Below, in pieces: positions 18,005 through 27,333 of a stretch of DNA of 64,000 nt. Numbering within the stretch: position 1 is the first letter of the stretch; each line of letters begins with the position of its first letter. The notes under the pieces are model-generated. The model had not been told where the DNA came from and did not search any database. It saw only the letters and a program-made list of their open reading frames with translations. The translations under genes were made by a program, and so were the position numbers. The DNA comes from Moritella sp. F3 (GTDB lineage Bacteria > Pseudomonadota > Gammaproteobacteria > Enterobacterales > Moritellaceae): the NCBI RefSeq assembly GCF_015082335.1, contig NZ_BLRL01000001.1, positions 434,001 through 498,000 of the forward strand, written 5' to 3'.

Positions 18005-19393
18005 TTATGCCCAGAATAGCCAAGCGACAAACGACAATGCAAAGATACAAATGAGGTTAAGGTAAATACCCACACGCATCATTTCAGACTGCTTAATATG
18101 CCCAGTACTAAACACAATCGCATTCGGCGGTGTTGCAACAGGCAGCATAAAGGCGCAAGACGCAGCGATCGCAATTAACGCAGACAGAATAATAGGCGAC
18201 ATCCCCAGCGCTTCAGCGACACCAGCAAATACCGGAATTAATAGCGCAGCACTCGCAGTATTACTCGCAAACTCCGTCAAAATAACCACAAACGCAACCA
18301 CCGTTAGAATGATAATTAACATTCCTGCTTGTGATAATACATCACTTAAGCTTTCAGCCAGGAACACACTTGTGCCCGTTGCTTTTAAGATATTACTCAA
18401 ACAAATACCACCACCAAATAACAGCAATACGCCCCAATCTGTGGTTTTTTCAATATCTTTCCAATGCACCACTCGTGCGACACCAACCAACACAATCGCC
18501 ATTAACGCTACTAGGGTGTCGAATTTAGAAAAACCACCTAGCATCGCGTTAATCGGTTTACTGAATATCCATAAAAATACAGTTAATGCAAAGATAGCTA
18601 AAGTAACAACTTTACCTTTATCCCATGCAATTGGTTGGTGGTCTAATTCAAAAATTTCATTGAGGTTTGGTTTAAGTAAAACATATAGCACGCCGACGGT
18701 AATCGGTAATAGCAGCAATGTGATTGGCACGCCATACGACATCCATTCTGTGAAGCTCAAATCTAACTGCGCAGCGGCAATCGCATTCGGTGGGCTACCC
18801 ACAATAGTGGCAATACCACCAATACTCGCGCAATAAGCAATACCCAATAACACAAACACATACGTGTTGTGGCCTGTCTTGGTATTTACTTTATTCAGTA
18901 CGCCTAACACAAGTGGTAACATCATCGCCGTCGTAGCGGTATTACTGATCCACATCGATAAACCCGCCGTTACGCCAAATAGCATAAATACAGCAACATC
19001 CATACGACCTTTTGCCAATACAAGTACTTTATCAGCAATGGCTTTATCGAGCTCTTGTCGGTGTAATGCAGCAGCTAACGCAAAACCTCCTAAGAACAAA
19101 AATATAATCGGGTTAGAAAAATTGTTCAGCGCAGTTTGGGTGTTAAAGATCCCAAACACCACAGCAAGTATAGGTACTAGAATAGCCGTTATGCTGACAT
19201 GTAACGCTTCAGTTAGCCACAATATAGCGATGAAACTCAGGATACTAAGCCCTAGCACTACATCTTTTTCAAACGGTAATAAGTTGTATAACAGTGCAAA
19301 TAAAATAACATCTAATATAACAATAATACTGTTTTTATTTGTTAGCCACTCCATTGTATTTGTCGGTAGCGGTAAACTTTCATTTTTGTTCAT
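18005..19393 (-). CDS. DASS-family sodium/dicarboxylate symporter (VcINDY-like)
   Basis: 462 residues, the same length as VcINDY of Vibrio cholerae, and very similar along the whole chain by recall. It takes up C4-dicarboxylates such as succinate with sodium ions across the inner membrane. Both substrate/sodium-site motifs are visible: SNTATTAMM in the first half and SNTASAALL in the second, each paired with a PPNAI motif ([23 protein letters not shown]). Ribosome site GGAG precedes the ATG at 19393. It is monocistronic, with a terminator downstream. Confidence 0.93.
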   Translation of the reverse strand: MNKNESLPLPTNTMEWLTNKNSIIVILDVILFALLYNLLPFEKDVVLGLSILSFIAILWLTEALHVSITAILVPILAVVFGIFNTQTALNNFSNPIIFLFLGGFALAAALHRQELDKAIADKVLVLAKGRMDVAVFMLFGVTAGLSMWISNTATTAMMLPLVLGVLNKVNTKTGHNTYVFVLLGIAYCASIGGIATIVGSPPNAIAAAQLDLSFTEWMSYGVPITLLLLPITVGVLYVLLKPNLNEIFELDHQPIAWDKGKVVTLAIFALTVFLWIFSKPINAMLGGFSKFDTLVALMAIVLVGVARVVHWKDIEKTTDWGVLLLFGGGICLSNILKATGTSVFLAESLSDVLSQAGMLIIILTVVAFVVILTEFASNTASAALLIPVFAGVAEALGMSPIILSALIAIAASCAFMLPVATPPNAIVFSTGHIKQSEMMRVGIYLNLICIFALSFVAWLFWA

Positions 19394-19976
19394 GTGAGCT
19401 CCATTCTCGCGTTAAATATACATTTGTAAGTACTCCAATAGTGTTATTTTCACACGCAATATCATTAATTAGTTATTAACAATGTTAATAATAAGAGCTA
19501 AAAGACGAGAAATATTCAATAAAGCGAACTTACTCACATTTTACATGGCCATTGCTATTTTTTAACCAGTGCACAGCAAGTAAAAAACAAACCAATAACA
19601 TCAGTACTTGTTTATATCTAGCCTTCACTCGCCCAGAAAGCAACGATACTTCAGCCTAAAGCTTGGTTTGAACCATTAGTGACATCATAAAAAAACCATC
19701 ACTTAGCTTCCTAAATTAAGGAACGGAGTTAGATTAAAACCCCGAGAGGAGTGGATTAACCAACAACATAATAATGATTAACAAGCTAACAACTAGGTAT
19801 TTTATTTCATAGAAAAACCTTAAAATAGTTAAGGTTGTTAAGTATCTGTAATAAAAGCAATTGCATCAAACGCACACATGAATAACGACTTATCGGCGTT
19901 GATGAAACAACCATAAAGTGTTAGTTTTACAGTATTATTTATACCTATTTACTTTAATGGAAGACTGTCACTTACA
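19394..19976. other. 583-bp divergent intergenic region
   Basis: It lies between the divergent DASS transporter and NMT1–GGDEF sensor genes and must hold both promoters. It is AT-rich, with no ORF resembling a protein and no RNA-gene signature recognised. Confidence 0.5.
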
Positions 19977-21641
19977 ATGAGTTTATCTTTATTTCGCAAG
20001 GTCGCGATCTTTATCACAATGCTCAGCTCTTGTTCTGCACACGCACTCGATACTGTCAATTTAGACCTACGATGGGAGCACCAATTTCAATTCGCTGGAT
20101 ATTACGCTGCAATTGAAAAAGGTTATTATCAAGATGAAGATATCAATGTCAATATACGTGCAGGCTCAGCCAACAAAGATAATATTGACGAAGTGATTAG
20201 TGGCAGAGCTGATTTTTCAATAAGTAACAGCGAGCTTATTCAAGCTCGTTTGCAAGGTAAACCCGTTGTCGCGATATCCGCACTATTCCAATATTCGCCA
20301 GAAATTTTACTGAGCTTAAAAAGCAGTAACATCAACTATCCTTTAGAACTAAAGAATAAGATCATTGCAACAAGAAGTGGCACACTCGAACCACATTTAT
20401 TAGCCATGTTAGAAAGGCAAGATAGTCTCTTGACTGAAAAGCCAACGATAATAAAAAAGTCTGACTTTAATCTCGGTTTGTTTATTTCAGGTGATGTTGA
20501 TGTAATAACGAGCTACTTAACCAACGAACCTTATACACTCAGTAAAATGGGCATCGACTACAAAATCATGGATCCACAAGCATACGGGATTAACTTCTAC
20601 AGTGACTTTCTATTCACCAGTGAACAGTTTATTTCTACAAATTATCGCTTGGTCGAGCGCTTTAAACGCGCTTCATTACGAGGCTGGGAATATGCACTGG
20701 CAAATCCAGATGAAATCATCACACTCATCTTAGCTAAATACCCAACCACAAAATCTGCTGACGCTTTACATTATGAAGCACAAATGATGTCAAGATTAGT
20801 GCTTAACGACCTTGTCGAATTAGGCCACATTAATCCAACACGTATTAACGCCATGGCAGAATCAACGATTAAATTCAACGAGCAAAGTTATGACCTTGCC
20901 ACAATGGATGGATTCCTGACAACGACAGAAGATAAAAATATTCAGCAATTCCAGTGGCGATTACGATTTCTGCTGCTATTTTTCATCATTGCAGCCTGCA
21001 TAATTGGCCTTTATTTTCGTTTATATAACAAACTCCGTCAGGAAATCAAAGAACACAGGTTGTTAGCGCGTCAATTAAAAGCAGCTGCTAACACTGACCC
21101 GCTAAGCGGCATATATAATCGTCGGAAATTTGCTAAATGTTACAAGCACGAAACAGAGCGTTCACTGCGCTATGGTGGAAAATTCAGTATTGTCATGATT
21201 GATATTGATACTTTCAAGCAAACCAATGACACTTACGGTCATGAATTCGGCGATGAAGTGATTAAAAAAGTGGCGGGCATTCTTGCAGATGGCGTGCGAG
21301 ATATAGATACTTGCGCACGTTATGGCGGCGAGGAATTTATCTTACTCCTGCCCAACACTGATGAATATGCGTCTGGTATTTTAGCTGAACGCTTGCGTAA
21401 AAGGATCGAACAGTGCATTTTCATAGCACCAAATAACGATACCGTTACAATAACCTGCTCATTTGGTGTCGCTCAATTCCAAGACAATCTAGACTCGACG
21501 TCTCGTTTCGTCGCGCAAAACAGTCAGCATGAAGGCACAATTGCCTGCGCAGATAAAGCCTTGTATGTTGCCAAGAAAAACAGTCGAAATCGAGTTTGTT
21601 ATTGGTCTGAGATCACCGAATATCTTTCTGAAAGTGCTTAA
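19977..21641 (+). CDS. Diguanylate cyclase with NMT1/THI5-like periplasmic binding domain
   Basis: 554 residues. A signal sequence (residues 1–23, ending AHA) is followed by an NMT1/SsuA-type solute-binding domain (LRWEHQFQFAGYYAAIEKG at about residues 31–50, then DFSISNSELIQA), which in ABC systems binds pyrimidine precursors or sulfonates. A membrane helix (FLLLFFIIAACIIGLYF) lies near residues 325–342, and a full GGDEF domain follows: DPLSGIYNRRKF, the inhibitory site RDID, five residues, then GGEEF. The design suggests that a small molecule in the periplasm controls cyclic-di-GMP synthesis in the cytoplasm. The ligand is unknown. The gene stands alone. Confidence 0.9.
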   Translation: MSLSLFRKVAIFITMLSSCSAHALDTVNLDLRWEHQFQFAGYYAAIEKGYYQDEDINVNIRAGSANKDNIDEVISGRADFSISNSELIQARLQGKPVVAISALFQYSPEILLSLKSSNINYPLELKNKIIATRSGTLEPHLLAMLERQDSLLTEKPTIIKKSDFNLGLFISGDVDVITSYLTNEPYTLSKMGIDYKIMDPQAYGINFYSDFLFTSEQFISTNYRLVERFKRASLRGWEYALANPDEIITLILAKYPTTKSADALHYEAQMMSRLVLNDLVELGHINPTRINAMAESTIKFNEQSYDLATMDGFLTTTEDKNIQQFQWRLRFLLLFFIIAACIIGLYFRLYNKLRQEIKEHRLLARQLKAAANTDPLSGIYNRRKFAKCYKHETERSLRYGGKFSIVMIDIDTFKQTNDTYGHEFGDEVIKKVAGILADGVRDIDTCARYGGEEFILLLPNTDEYASGILAERLRKRIEQCIFIAPNNDTVTITCSFGVAQFQDNLDSTSRFVAQNSQHEGTIACADKALYVAKKNSRNRVCYWSEITEYLSESA

Positions 21642-21872
21642 ATAGATATTTTGTTTGCATGATAATGACGCTTTAAAATGCATATTAGCGCTTATTTAAA
21701 TGGCTCGTTTATTTAATTTTAGAGCTTATGTCACTTCACATTTTGTTAGGGTAATAACATTTCAATAATAAGAGTTAAAACTCTAATTATTCTGTGTAAT
21801 AATTACGCCCTGCGTATTATCAAGCATACCCTGTATTTTAGTTTCCGGTTAAATGAATAAAGGATAGATAGT

Positions 21873-22637
21873 TTGAATTTAATGTTAATGGAAATGGGAA
21901 TTCTACTATTTTTTGTCTCAATGATTATTTTTGCAATCATCAGACAAACAAAGAAAGTGATATCAACCAAAAAACGTCAAAGTTTAGTTAAACACTACAA
22001 GCGTATCACCGAAACAGATACGGTGTTGAAACATGCTACATCACTTGCTTTCAGCACGCGCCTTGTCATCTTATTACACGAGCGTATTATTTCATCGCTA
22101 AAAGCTATTTTAGTCGTTGACCCTAAACAAGAAAAAATAAAACTGCATATAAACCAACATTACAATCTTATCTCTGCAACAAAAATCAGTCCTGCCACAG
22201 GTCTATTCGTCGAACCTGTCGATGAGCGTATCGCGATTGATTTAGCCCGTAGTATTTCTCGCCTAAAAACGATATTGCATAGTGAGTTAAATGAAAAAAA
22301 TATATCTTTAGAAGATTGCAATGCAGAAGAAGCAAAGTTAGAAAAAATACGCTTAAAATTACGTATCAGTAATTGCTTGATTAAAGCGACTGTATTCTTT
22401 GAACGAGAAAACTATAACATCAGTATCAAGATGCTAAATGACAATATCGCTTTAATTGAAGCTGTAGATATAAAAGATGAGTTCTTAATTGAAAAGCATG
22501 ATCAAATGATAATATTATTGAATAAATCCACTTACCAGTTAGCCGAACTTGAAGCTAAAAATGAACAACTTAAACAACTTGAAAAGCCAGAAAATGCTTC
22601 AACGCTCGATACTTTATTCGATCAAAAACAACGCTGA
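21873..22637 (+). CDS. Membrane-anchored coiled-coil protein of unknown function (TTG start)
   Basis: 254 residues from a TTG at 21873, chosen because AAAGGA lies eight bases upstream; an ATG at 21882 would leave a 17-base gap. One N-terminal helix (residues ~8–26, ILLFFVSMIIFAIIRQ) is followed by a basic stretch and a long, charged, largely helical cytoplasmic part. The last ~50 residues (LAELEAKNEQLKQLEKPE) have a coiled-coil pattern. No domain is recognised. The gene ends near a strong bidirectional terminator shared with the convergent efpL-like gene. Confidence 0.65.
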   Translation: MNLMLMEMGILLFFVSMIIFAIIRQTKKVISTKKRQSLVKHYKRITETDTVLKHATSLAFSTRLVILLHERIISSLKAILVVDPKQEKIKLHINQHYNLISATKISPATGLFVEPVDERIAIDLARSISRLKTILHSELNEKNISLEDCNAEEAKLEKIRLKLRISNCLIKATVFFERENYNISIKMLNDNIALIEAVDIKDEFLIEKHDQMIILLNKSTYQLAELEAKNEQLKQLEKPENASTLDTLFDQKQR

Positions 22638-22723
22638 ATACGACCGACTTCTGGATAATCATTGGTTGTCCAACTATTGGGGCGCACTTCAGTTCCTACA
22701 TAATCGATTTGGGTAATTAAAAC

Positions 22724-22763
22724 AAAAAGGCCCGTCATCTGATTAAGATGACGGGCCTTTTTA
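22724..22763. terminator. Strong bidirectional terminator
   Basis: Arms AAAAGGCCCGTCATCT / AGATGACGGGCCTTTT with loop GATTA, A tract before and T tract after. It lies between the coiled-coil gene (plus) and the convergent efpL-like gene (minus). Confidence 0.92.
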
Positions 22764-22780
22764 ACTAATAGACGATGCTA

Positions 22781-23353
22781 TTATTTATCTGCACGGCTCA
22801 TGAATTTATGATCAGTCGTGTTGATTTTAACTTTTTCGCCACTTGCAATGTATTCTGGCACTTGGATAGTTAGACCAGTAGACAGGATTGCAGGCTTAGT
22901 ACGTGCGCTTGCAGAAGCACCTTTGATTGAAGGGTCAGTTTCAACAATAACCATTTCAACAGCAGAAGGCAGTTCGATAGATACAGGCTTGTCATCAACA
23001 ATTAATATTTGTAGGCCTTGTGTATCTTCTGTGATGAATAATAATTCATCAGCAATCGTTGCTTTGTCTAAGCTGTACGGCGTGTAATCTTCTGTATCCA
23101 TGAATACATACTCATCACCATCAGCGTAAGAGAAGATAACTTGGTTACGTGTAAGATCAGCTAAGTTAAGGTTATCACTGTCTTTGAATACTTCATCTAT
23201 TTTTGAACCAGTCACTACATCGTACATACGCATACGGTAAATACTACCACCAGCACGGCCTTGTGGTACTGAACGTTCGATATCACGGATGATGTATACG
23301 CCGTTATTATATTCAACAGCGGTATTCTTTTTAACGTCACTTGCCTTTGGCAT
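22781..23353 (-). CDS. yeiP: Elongation factor P-like protein (EfpL/YeiP)
   Basis: 190 residues, as in E. coli YeiP (EfpL). It has the three-domain EF-P layout: a KOW-like N-terminal domain (residues 1–62), then two OB-fold domains; the family signature [17 protein letters not shown] is in the last. The loop that carries the modified lysine of EF-P has arginine here (R33 in PQGRAGG), as in EfpL proteins, which relieve ribosome stalling on proline-containing and some other motifs without lysylation. The ATG at 23353 follows an AGGAA site. It is probably monocistronic. Confidence 0.93.
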   Translation of the reverse strand: MPKASDVKKNTAVEYNNGVYIIRDIERSVPQGRAGGSIYRMRMYDVVTGSKIDEVFKDSDNLNLADLTRNQVIFSYADGDEYVFMDTEDYTPYSLDKATIADELLFITEDTQGLQILIVDDKPVSIELPSAVEMVIVETDPSIKGASASARTKPAILSTGLTIQVPEYIASGEKVKINTTDHKFMSRADK

Positions 23354-23542
23354 TTTAGGTATTCCTAATTATAAATTGTGTATAGAAAATAGCATAAAGG
23401 CCAAATCAGACCAAGTGTTACGACAAGGAAGCGCTGACTTATTCACCATTTTTGCCAACTTTATTGTATTACCAAACAGATATCTACTTCTACAGGTCCT
23501 AAGTCGCTCTTACTCAGGGCTTAAACTGAATTTATGTGAGTA

Positions 23543-24139
23543 TTAACGATCCATCTTATAATTTAGACTATGCTTCACCATCGGCCATTCATGATCGATA
23601 ATTGAAAACACAACGGTATCACGGTAAAAACCATCTTTATCTTTTTTATGATTACGCAGTACTCCATCTTGCTTCGCGCCTAGCCGGGCAATAGCAGTAC
23701 GCGAAACAGAGTTATGCCAGTGGGTTCGTAACTCTGTCGCGATCACATTTAACGTTTCAAACGCATGCTGCAACAATAGATATTTACATTCAGTATTCAC
23801 ACCGGTTTTTTGATAACGTTTTGCATACCAAGTATACCCAATTTCAACGCGATCATTTTCTGGGGTTATTTCACATAATCGAGTAGAGCCGATGATATCG
23901 CCCGTGCTGTTATCAACCACAGTAAAAGGTAATGCTTTCCCTAATGAATGATCGTTAAGCGCCTTCTCAATATACTCATCTATCGTGTCTTTACTCGGTA
24001 CGCTGGTAAACCACAACTCCCAAAGATTACCATCGGATGCAGCGCTAATAAGTGCATCCGCATGTTTGCGCTGCAGCGGAATGAGCGTAACTTTACAACC
24101 AACAAGTTTGGTTTCTTCTAACCAAGTATCGTTATTCAT
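23543..24139 (-). CDS. GNAT-family N-acetyltransferase, RimJ/RimL type
   Basis: 198 residues from the ATG at 24139, preceded by GAGGG; an in-frame GTG at 24166 would add nine residues. Features of the RimL/Acetyltransf_3 group are visible: an N-terminal GCKVTLIPLQRKHADAL strand–helix, FTVVDNSTGDIIGSTRL in the middle, VEIGYTWYAKRYQKTGVNTE at the acetyl-CoA-binding turn (the usual Q/RxxGxG/A is relaxed to QKTGVN), and ARLGAKQDGVLRNH near the end. The likely reaction is acetyl transfer from acetyl-CoA to an amine; the substrate is unknown. No operon partner. Confidence 0.85.
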   Translation of the reverse strand: MNNDTWLEETKLVGCKVTLIPLQRKHADALISAASDGNLWELWFTSVPSKDTIDEYIEKALNDHSLGKALPFTVVDNSTGDIIGSTRLCEITPENDRVEIGYTWYAKRYQKTGVNTECKYLLLQHAFETLNVIATELRTHWHNSVSRTAIARLGAKQDGVLRNHKKDKDGFYRDTVVFSIIDHEWPMVKHSLNYKMDR

Positions 24140-24466
24140 ATTCAAATTTCCCTCAAATTTTTCCACTAGCGATTTACCTTATAAATAAGTTAATCCAAGC
24201 TACAAATAAACACCGGACAACAATTTACCCCCAAATGGGTACAACCATACATTAACACTAGCCATCTGATTAATATACATAGCATTTTATAAAAATTCGT
24301 ATATACAAAGATGCCTTTACAATATTAATCTATATCATTATTTATGAATTTAGTTTCAGCATTTTATAGCATCTAAAATGCCGTTTACATAGTGAGTGCA
24401 TTGACTTAAAGTGTTTTAACCAGTTCGAATAATAGTTAAACTTCACTCGCTCTTCTAGGTTATACA
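24140..24466. other. Divergent intergenic region, about 325 bp
   Basis: It lies between the GNAT gene and the GAF–GGDEF sensor gene, which are divergent. It is strongly AT-rich. No gene, repeat or recognised operator was seen; promoters of both genes must lie here. Confidence 0.4.
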
Positions 24467-26197
24467 ATGAAAAGAAATGTAATAAGTAAAAAATGGATGT
24501 ACTTCCCTATTGTCAGCATGTTGGTTTCTACAATCATCGGGTTATTTATCTTCAATTTAACGCTATCAAATTGGATAGAAGAAAAAATAGAGGTAGGTTT
24601 AGCAAGTGAAATCACACGGATCACCCATAAACTACAAGCCTCTAACTTACCGTTTAACGACCTTGAAAAGCTTGATATTTACATCAAAACAGATATCGAG
24701 TTAAGTCGTCAAAATCACATTACCTTAGTGGCATTTGATGGTACCGTTTTAGCAGACAGTGATATTTCATTAGTTGAAGTAATGAACATTGAAAATCACC
24801 TTAATCGTAAAGAAATTATTGATGCTAAAAATAACGGCCATGGTACAACGACCCGTTTTAGTACTAGTCGCTTTAAAGACTTACTTTATTCAGCAAATTC
24901 ATTCTCCTACAAAGATAAAAACTACATCCTTCGAGTTGCAACGCCATTAACGCGTATCGAATCGATGGCCAACGAATTAATGACCATTTTGGCATTGCTA
25001 ATGACCATTAGCTTGGGCTTAGTAACAGCATCAACTCTACTTAGTAGCAAATTAATGAATCAACAAGTTCAACATGAAAAAGACTTGCAAGAAAGCTTGA
25101 TTGAGCAGCGTACTTTAGAAATCGAATTATTACGCCGCCTTACAAATATGCTGGCCGCTTGTAATTCAATTGATGAAGCGCAAATGATTGTCGAAGATAT
25201 CATTCCGCGCATCTTAGGCGATGTAAATGGTGTTGTATCGCTGATCCGTTCGTCTCGAAATCAGCTATTAGTCAAGCTAGACTGGGGCGGCGCTTGGCCA
25301 GGTAGTAAGACTTATGCACCTGAAGAGTGCTGGGCATTGCGTAAAGGTAAATTCCACCTCGCTAATGATAAATACACCACACTACCTTGCTCGCACATGG
25401 CAGAGGTACAAACAGATTGCCCTGAAGCAAGCCAAACACTGTGTATTCCACTTGTCGCGCATGGTAATACAATCGGTATGATGCACCTTTTCTCTGGTGA
25501 TAAAGAGCTAACCGATGAGACACAACAATTAGCGTTTACTGTAGCTGAACATTTAGGTTTGGCTCTTGCTAACTTGAACATTCAAGAAAAGCTGCGTGAG
25601 CAGGCAATTAGCGATCCATTAACTGGTCTTTATAACCGTCGCTACTATGAAGAAACAATTAATCAAGAGTTAATGAGAGCAAAACGTAACAAACAAGAGC
25701 TGTCATTGTTAATGCTCGATTTAGATCATTTCAAGTTGTTCAATGATAACTATGGCCATGACGCCGGTGATTACGTACTTAAAACCATAGGTTCACTATT
25801 ACTTGAATCAATGCGTGGGGAAGATACAATTTGTCGTCTTGGTGGTGAAGAATTCATTATTATCTTACCTGAAACAGGCATGGAAGCAGCAAGAACAATT
25901 GCCAATGGCCTATGTAAGTCAATCAATGAGTTGCACCTCGCGATGAAAGACTTGTCATTAGGTAAACTGAGCGTATCAATTGGTATTTCGACTTATCCAA
26001 TTAACGGCATGCAAAAAGATGAATTAACCAAGCTATCTGATATCGCATTATATGAAGCGAAAGAACGTGGACGTAATCAGTCTTGTCACTACAGCGATTT
26101 AATCATCATGGGCGATGACTTAGAGACCGTTACGCCAACTGAAAAACTGATTACCCAATATGAACAAAATCCAGAAACACATGTTATAAATGTCTAA
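24467..26197 (+). CDS. Diguanylate cyclase with periplasmic sensor and GAF domain
   Basis: 576 residues. The first membrane helix (about residues 11–31) and the second (about 170–192) enclose a ~135-residue periplasmic region (with LVAFDGTVLADSD, a PAS/Cache-like strand pair). The cytoplasmic part has a short coiled coil, a GAF-type domain with conserved cysteines (EECWALRKGKFHL and LPCSHMAEVQTDCPEA), and a complete GGDEF domain: DPLTGLYNRRYY, the inhibitory site RGED, five residues, GGEEF, then LYEAKERGRNQ. It should make cyclic-di-GMP; the cysteines may bind a cofactor or sense redox. A GNRA-like short hairpin follows the stop (26206–26227). Confidence 0.9.
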   Translation: MKRNVISKKWMYFPIVSMLVSTIIGLFIFNLTLSNWIEEKIEVGLASEITRITHKLQASNLPFNDLEKLDIYIKTDIELSRQNHITLVAFDGTVLADSDISLVEVMNIENHLNRKEIIDAKNNGHGTTTRFSTSRFKDLLYSANSFSYKDKNYILRVATPLTRIESMANELMTILALLMTISLGLVTASTLLSSKLMNQQVQHEKDLQESLIEQRTLEIELLRRLTNMLAACNSIDEAQMIVEDIIPRILGDVNGVVSLIRSSRNQLLVKLDWGGAWPGSKTYAPEECWALRKGKFHLANDKYTTLPCSHMAEVQTDCPEASQTLCIPLVAHGNTIGMMHLFSGDKELTDETQQLAFTVAEHLGLALANLNIQEKLREQAISDPLTGLYNRRYYEETINQELMRAKRNKQELSLLMLDLDHFKLFNDNYGHDAGDYVLKTIGSLLLESMRGEDTICRLGGEEFIIILPETGMEAARTIANGLCKSINELHLAMKDLSLGKLSVSIGISTYPINGMQKDELTKLSDIALYEAKERGRNQSCHYSDLIIMGDDLETVTPTEKLITQYEQNPETHVINV

Positions 26198-26205
26198 TCT
26201 GTACA

Positions 26206-26227
26206 TTAAGGGCCTTCGGGTCCTTAA
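26206..26227 (+). terminator. Weak terminator-like hairpin
   Basis: Stem TTAAGGGCC / GGTCCTTAA (one G·T pair) closed by a TTCG tetraloop, 9 bases after the stop of the GAF–GGDEF gene. The T tail is poor, so this is a possible terminator or RNA-stabilising hairpin. Confidence 0.4.
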
Positions 26228-26240
26228 ATCTGCTTTTCGA

Positions 26241-26759
26241 TCACAACTTATCCAGCAACGCATCCCGTAACAACTGAATTGTCCCAACGAGGCTATCCTC
26301 TAAATCCGTCGACTCTATGTTATCTGGCGATATACTATTAAGAAACGGTAACGCGTTATGCACTCCACCTATCATCTCGACAATACTGTTTTGCACCTCT
26401 AATTCTGTCAGGGCTTTCTTAGTACTGCTAGATTGCACATGGGCGATATAATCATTTCGTAACGTTTTAATAGCAGTATTATTGTTGATTAAGGCGATGT
26501 ATTTATTTTTCTGTTCTTGATGCTCAGGAATAATAGCATTAAGTATTTGCCCATACTTTGCCGTAAATTCAACATATTTACGGCAATTAATCACAATTAA
26601 AGAAAAGCACAGACGGTAAACACTCTGGCGAAATTCCTTTTTAGATTCAAGATGAAACGAAGGCTGCTTTTCATAGTCTTTAATCACCTCAACCGCGACA
26701 CTCAAATCACTGATTAATCCTGTGAGTATATTCACGCATTCTTCAATTTTTTTACGCAT
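26241..26759 (-). CDS. Hypothetical protein with HEPN-like RxxxxxH motif
   Basis: 172 residues from the ATG at 26759, preceded by AAGGA; the open frame continues upstream to 26822 but without a ribosome site. It is predicted all-helical, with no signal peptide or membrane helix. The segment LRNDYIAHVQ (around residue 110) fits the R-x(4–6)-H motif of HEPN domains, which occur in ribonucleases of toxin and phage-defence systems as well as in inactive scaffolds. No antitoxin-like partner is next to it. The HEPN reading is an inference from one motif and helix content. Confidence 0.55.
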   Translation of the reverse strand: MRKKIEECVNILTGLISDLSVAVEVIKDYEKQPSFHLESKKEFRQSVYRLCFSLIVINCRKYVEFTAKYGQILNAIIPEHQEQKNKYIALINNNTAIKTLRNDYIAHVQSSSTKKALTELEVQNSIVEMIGGVHNALPFLNSISPDNIESTDLEDSLVGTIQLLRDALLDKL

Positions 26760-26822
26760 ACACATCCTTACCATTATGAGTACACAGCCACTCGCTACGT
26801 TAGACAGCGAGTTCGACTTCAT

Positions 26823-27333
26823 GCATTGAATATCCTCTCCTTTCGGTTTGTTGATTCTGCATCTTTAAGTAGCTTGGGTATATATAAATAATAGCTGGTG
26901 CTGAGATAACGATCCTCGGGAGTGCATACTTATTTGTAGTTATTACCTTTACACCTTAACGTATTTCAAGTTTGATGGTAACATTTTTAAATTAGCCCAA
27001 GGATATGAGGCTTAATACAGACAGTACTTCAACTATGCTATGGCATCTTTACTGGTGCTGTCGATATTGCCTGTTATCAACGAAATAGTTAAGCAATTGG
27101 CCTAATGCACTATCAATGCCTGTACTATCAATGCCAGTACTATCAATGCCAGTACCATGAATATCCGACTAGGCACCTATTTCGACAGTAATGCGAGTCT
27201 AAACCTAAAGCCAGTAAATATTTACGCATTGCGCATATCTATTCTAAGCTTGCACAAAACCAAAGGTCAATTACAATAGCCTAACGACCAATGAACTGGT
27301 TACGCGATCTCCAATAAATCAAGGATATGACTT
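26823..27333. other. Intergenic region with tandem repeat
   Basis: About 510 bp (570 bp counted from the chosen start at 26759) between the hypothetical gene and the acyltransferase gene, which are divergent. It holds a 15-bp tandem repeat (27109–27153) and, just before it, a ~30-codon hydrophobic open stretch (27016–27105) without a start. Nothing else was recognised. Confidence 0.5.
27109..27153. repeat. Three tandem copies of a 15-bp unit
   Basis: Unit ACTATCAATGCCAGT: copies at 27109–27123 (one base different, CTGT for CAGT), 27124–27138 and 27139–27153, with a decayed fourth start (ACCATGAAT) after them. Non-coding minisatellite-like tract upstream of the acyltransferase gene. Confidence 0.85.

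Noticed and set aside
18309-19397. Two long plus-strand open frames antisense to the DASS transporter gene.
   Set aside because: The minus-strand gene has full family similarity; these frames are low-complexity shadows without ribosome sites.
27016-27105. A 30-codon hydrophobic open stretch (…NYAMASLLVLSILPVIN…) that might be the remnant of a membrane protein.
   Set aside because: No start, no ribosome site, stops on both sides, and no recognisable parent gene; one hydrophobic run of this length occurs by chance.
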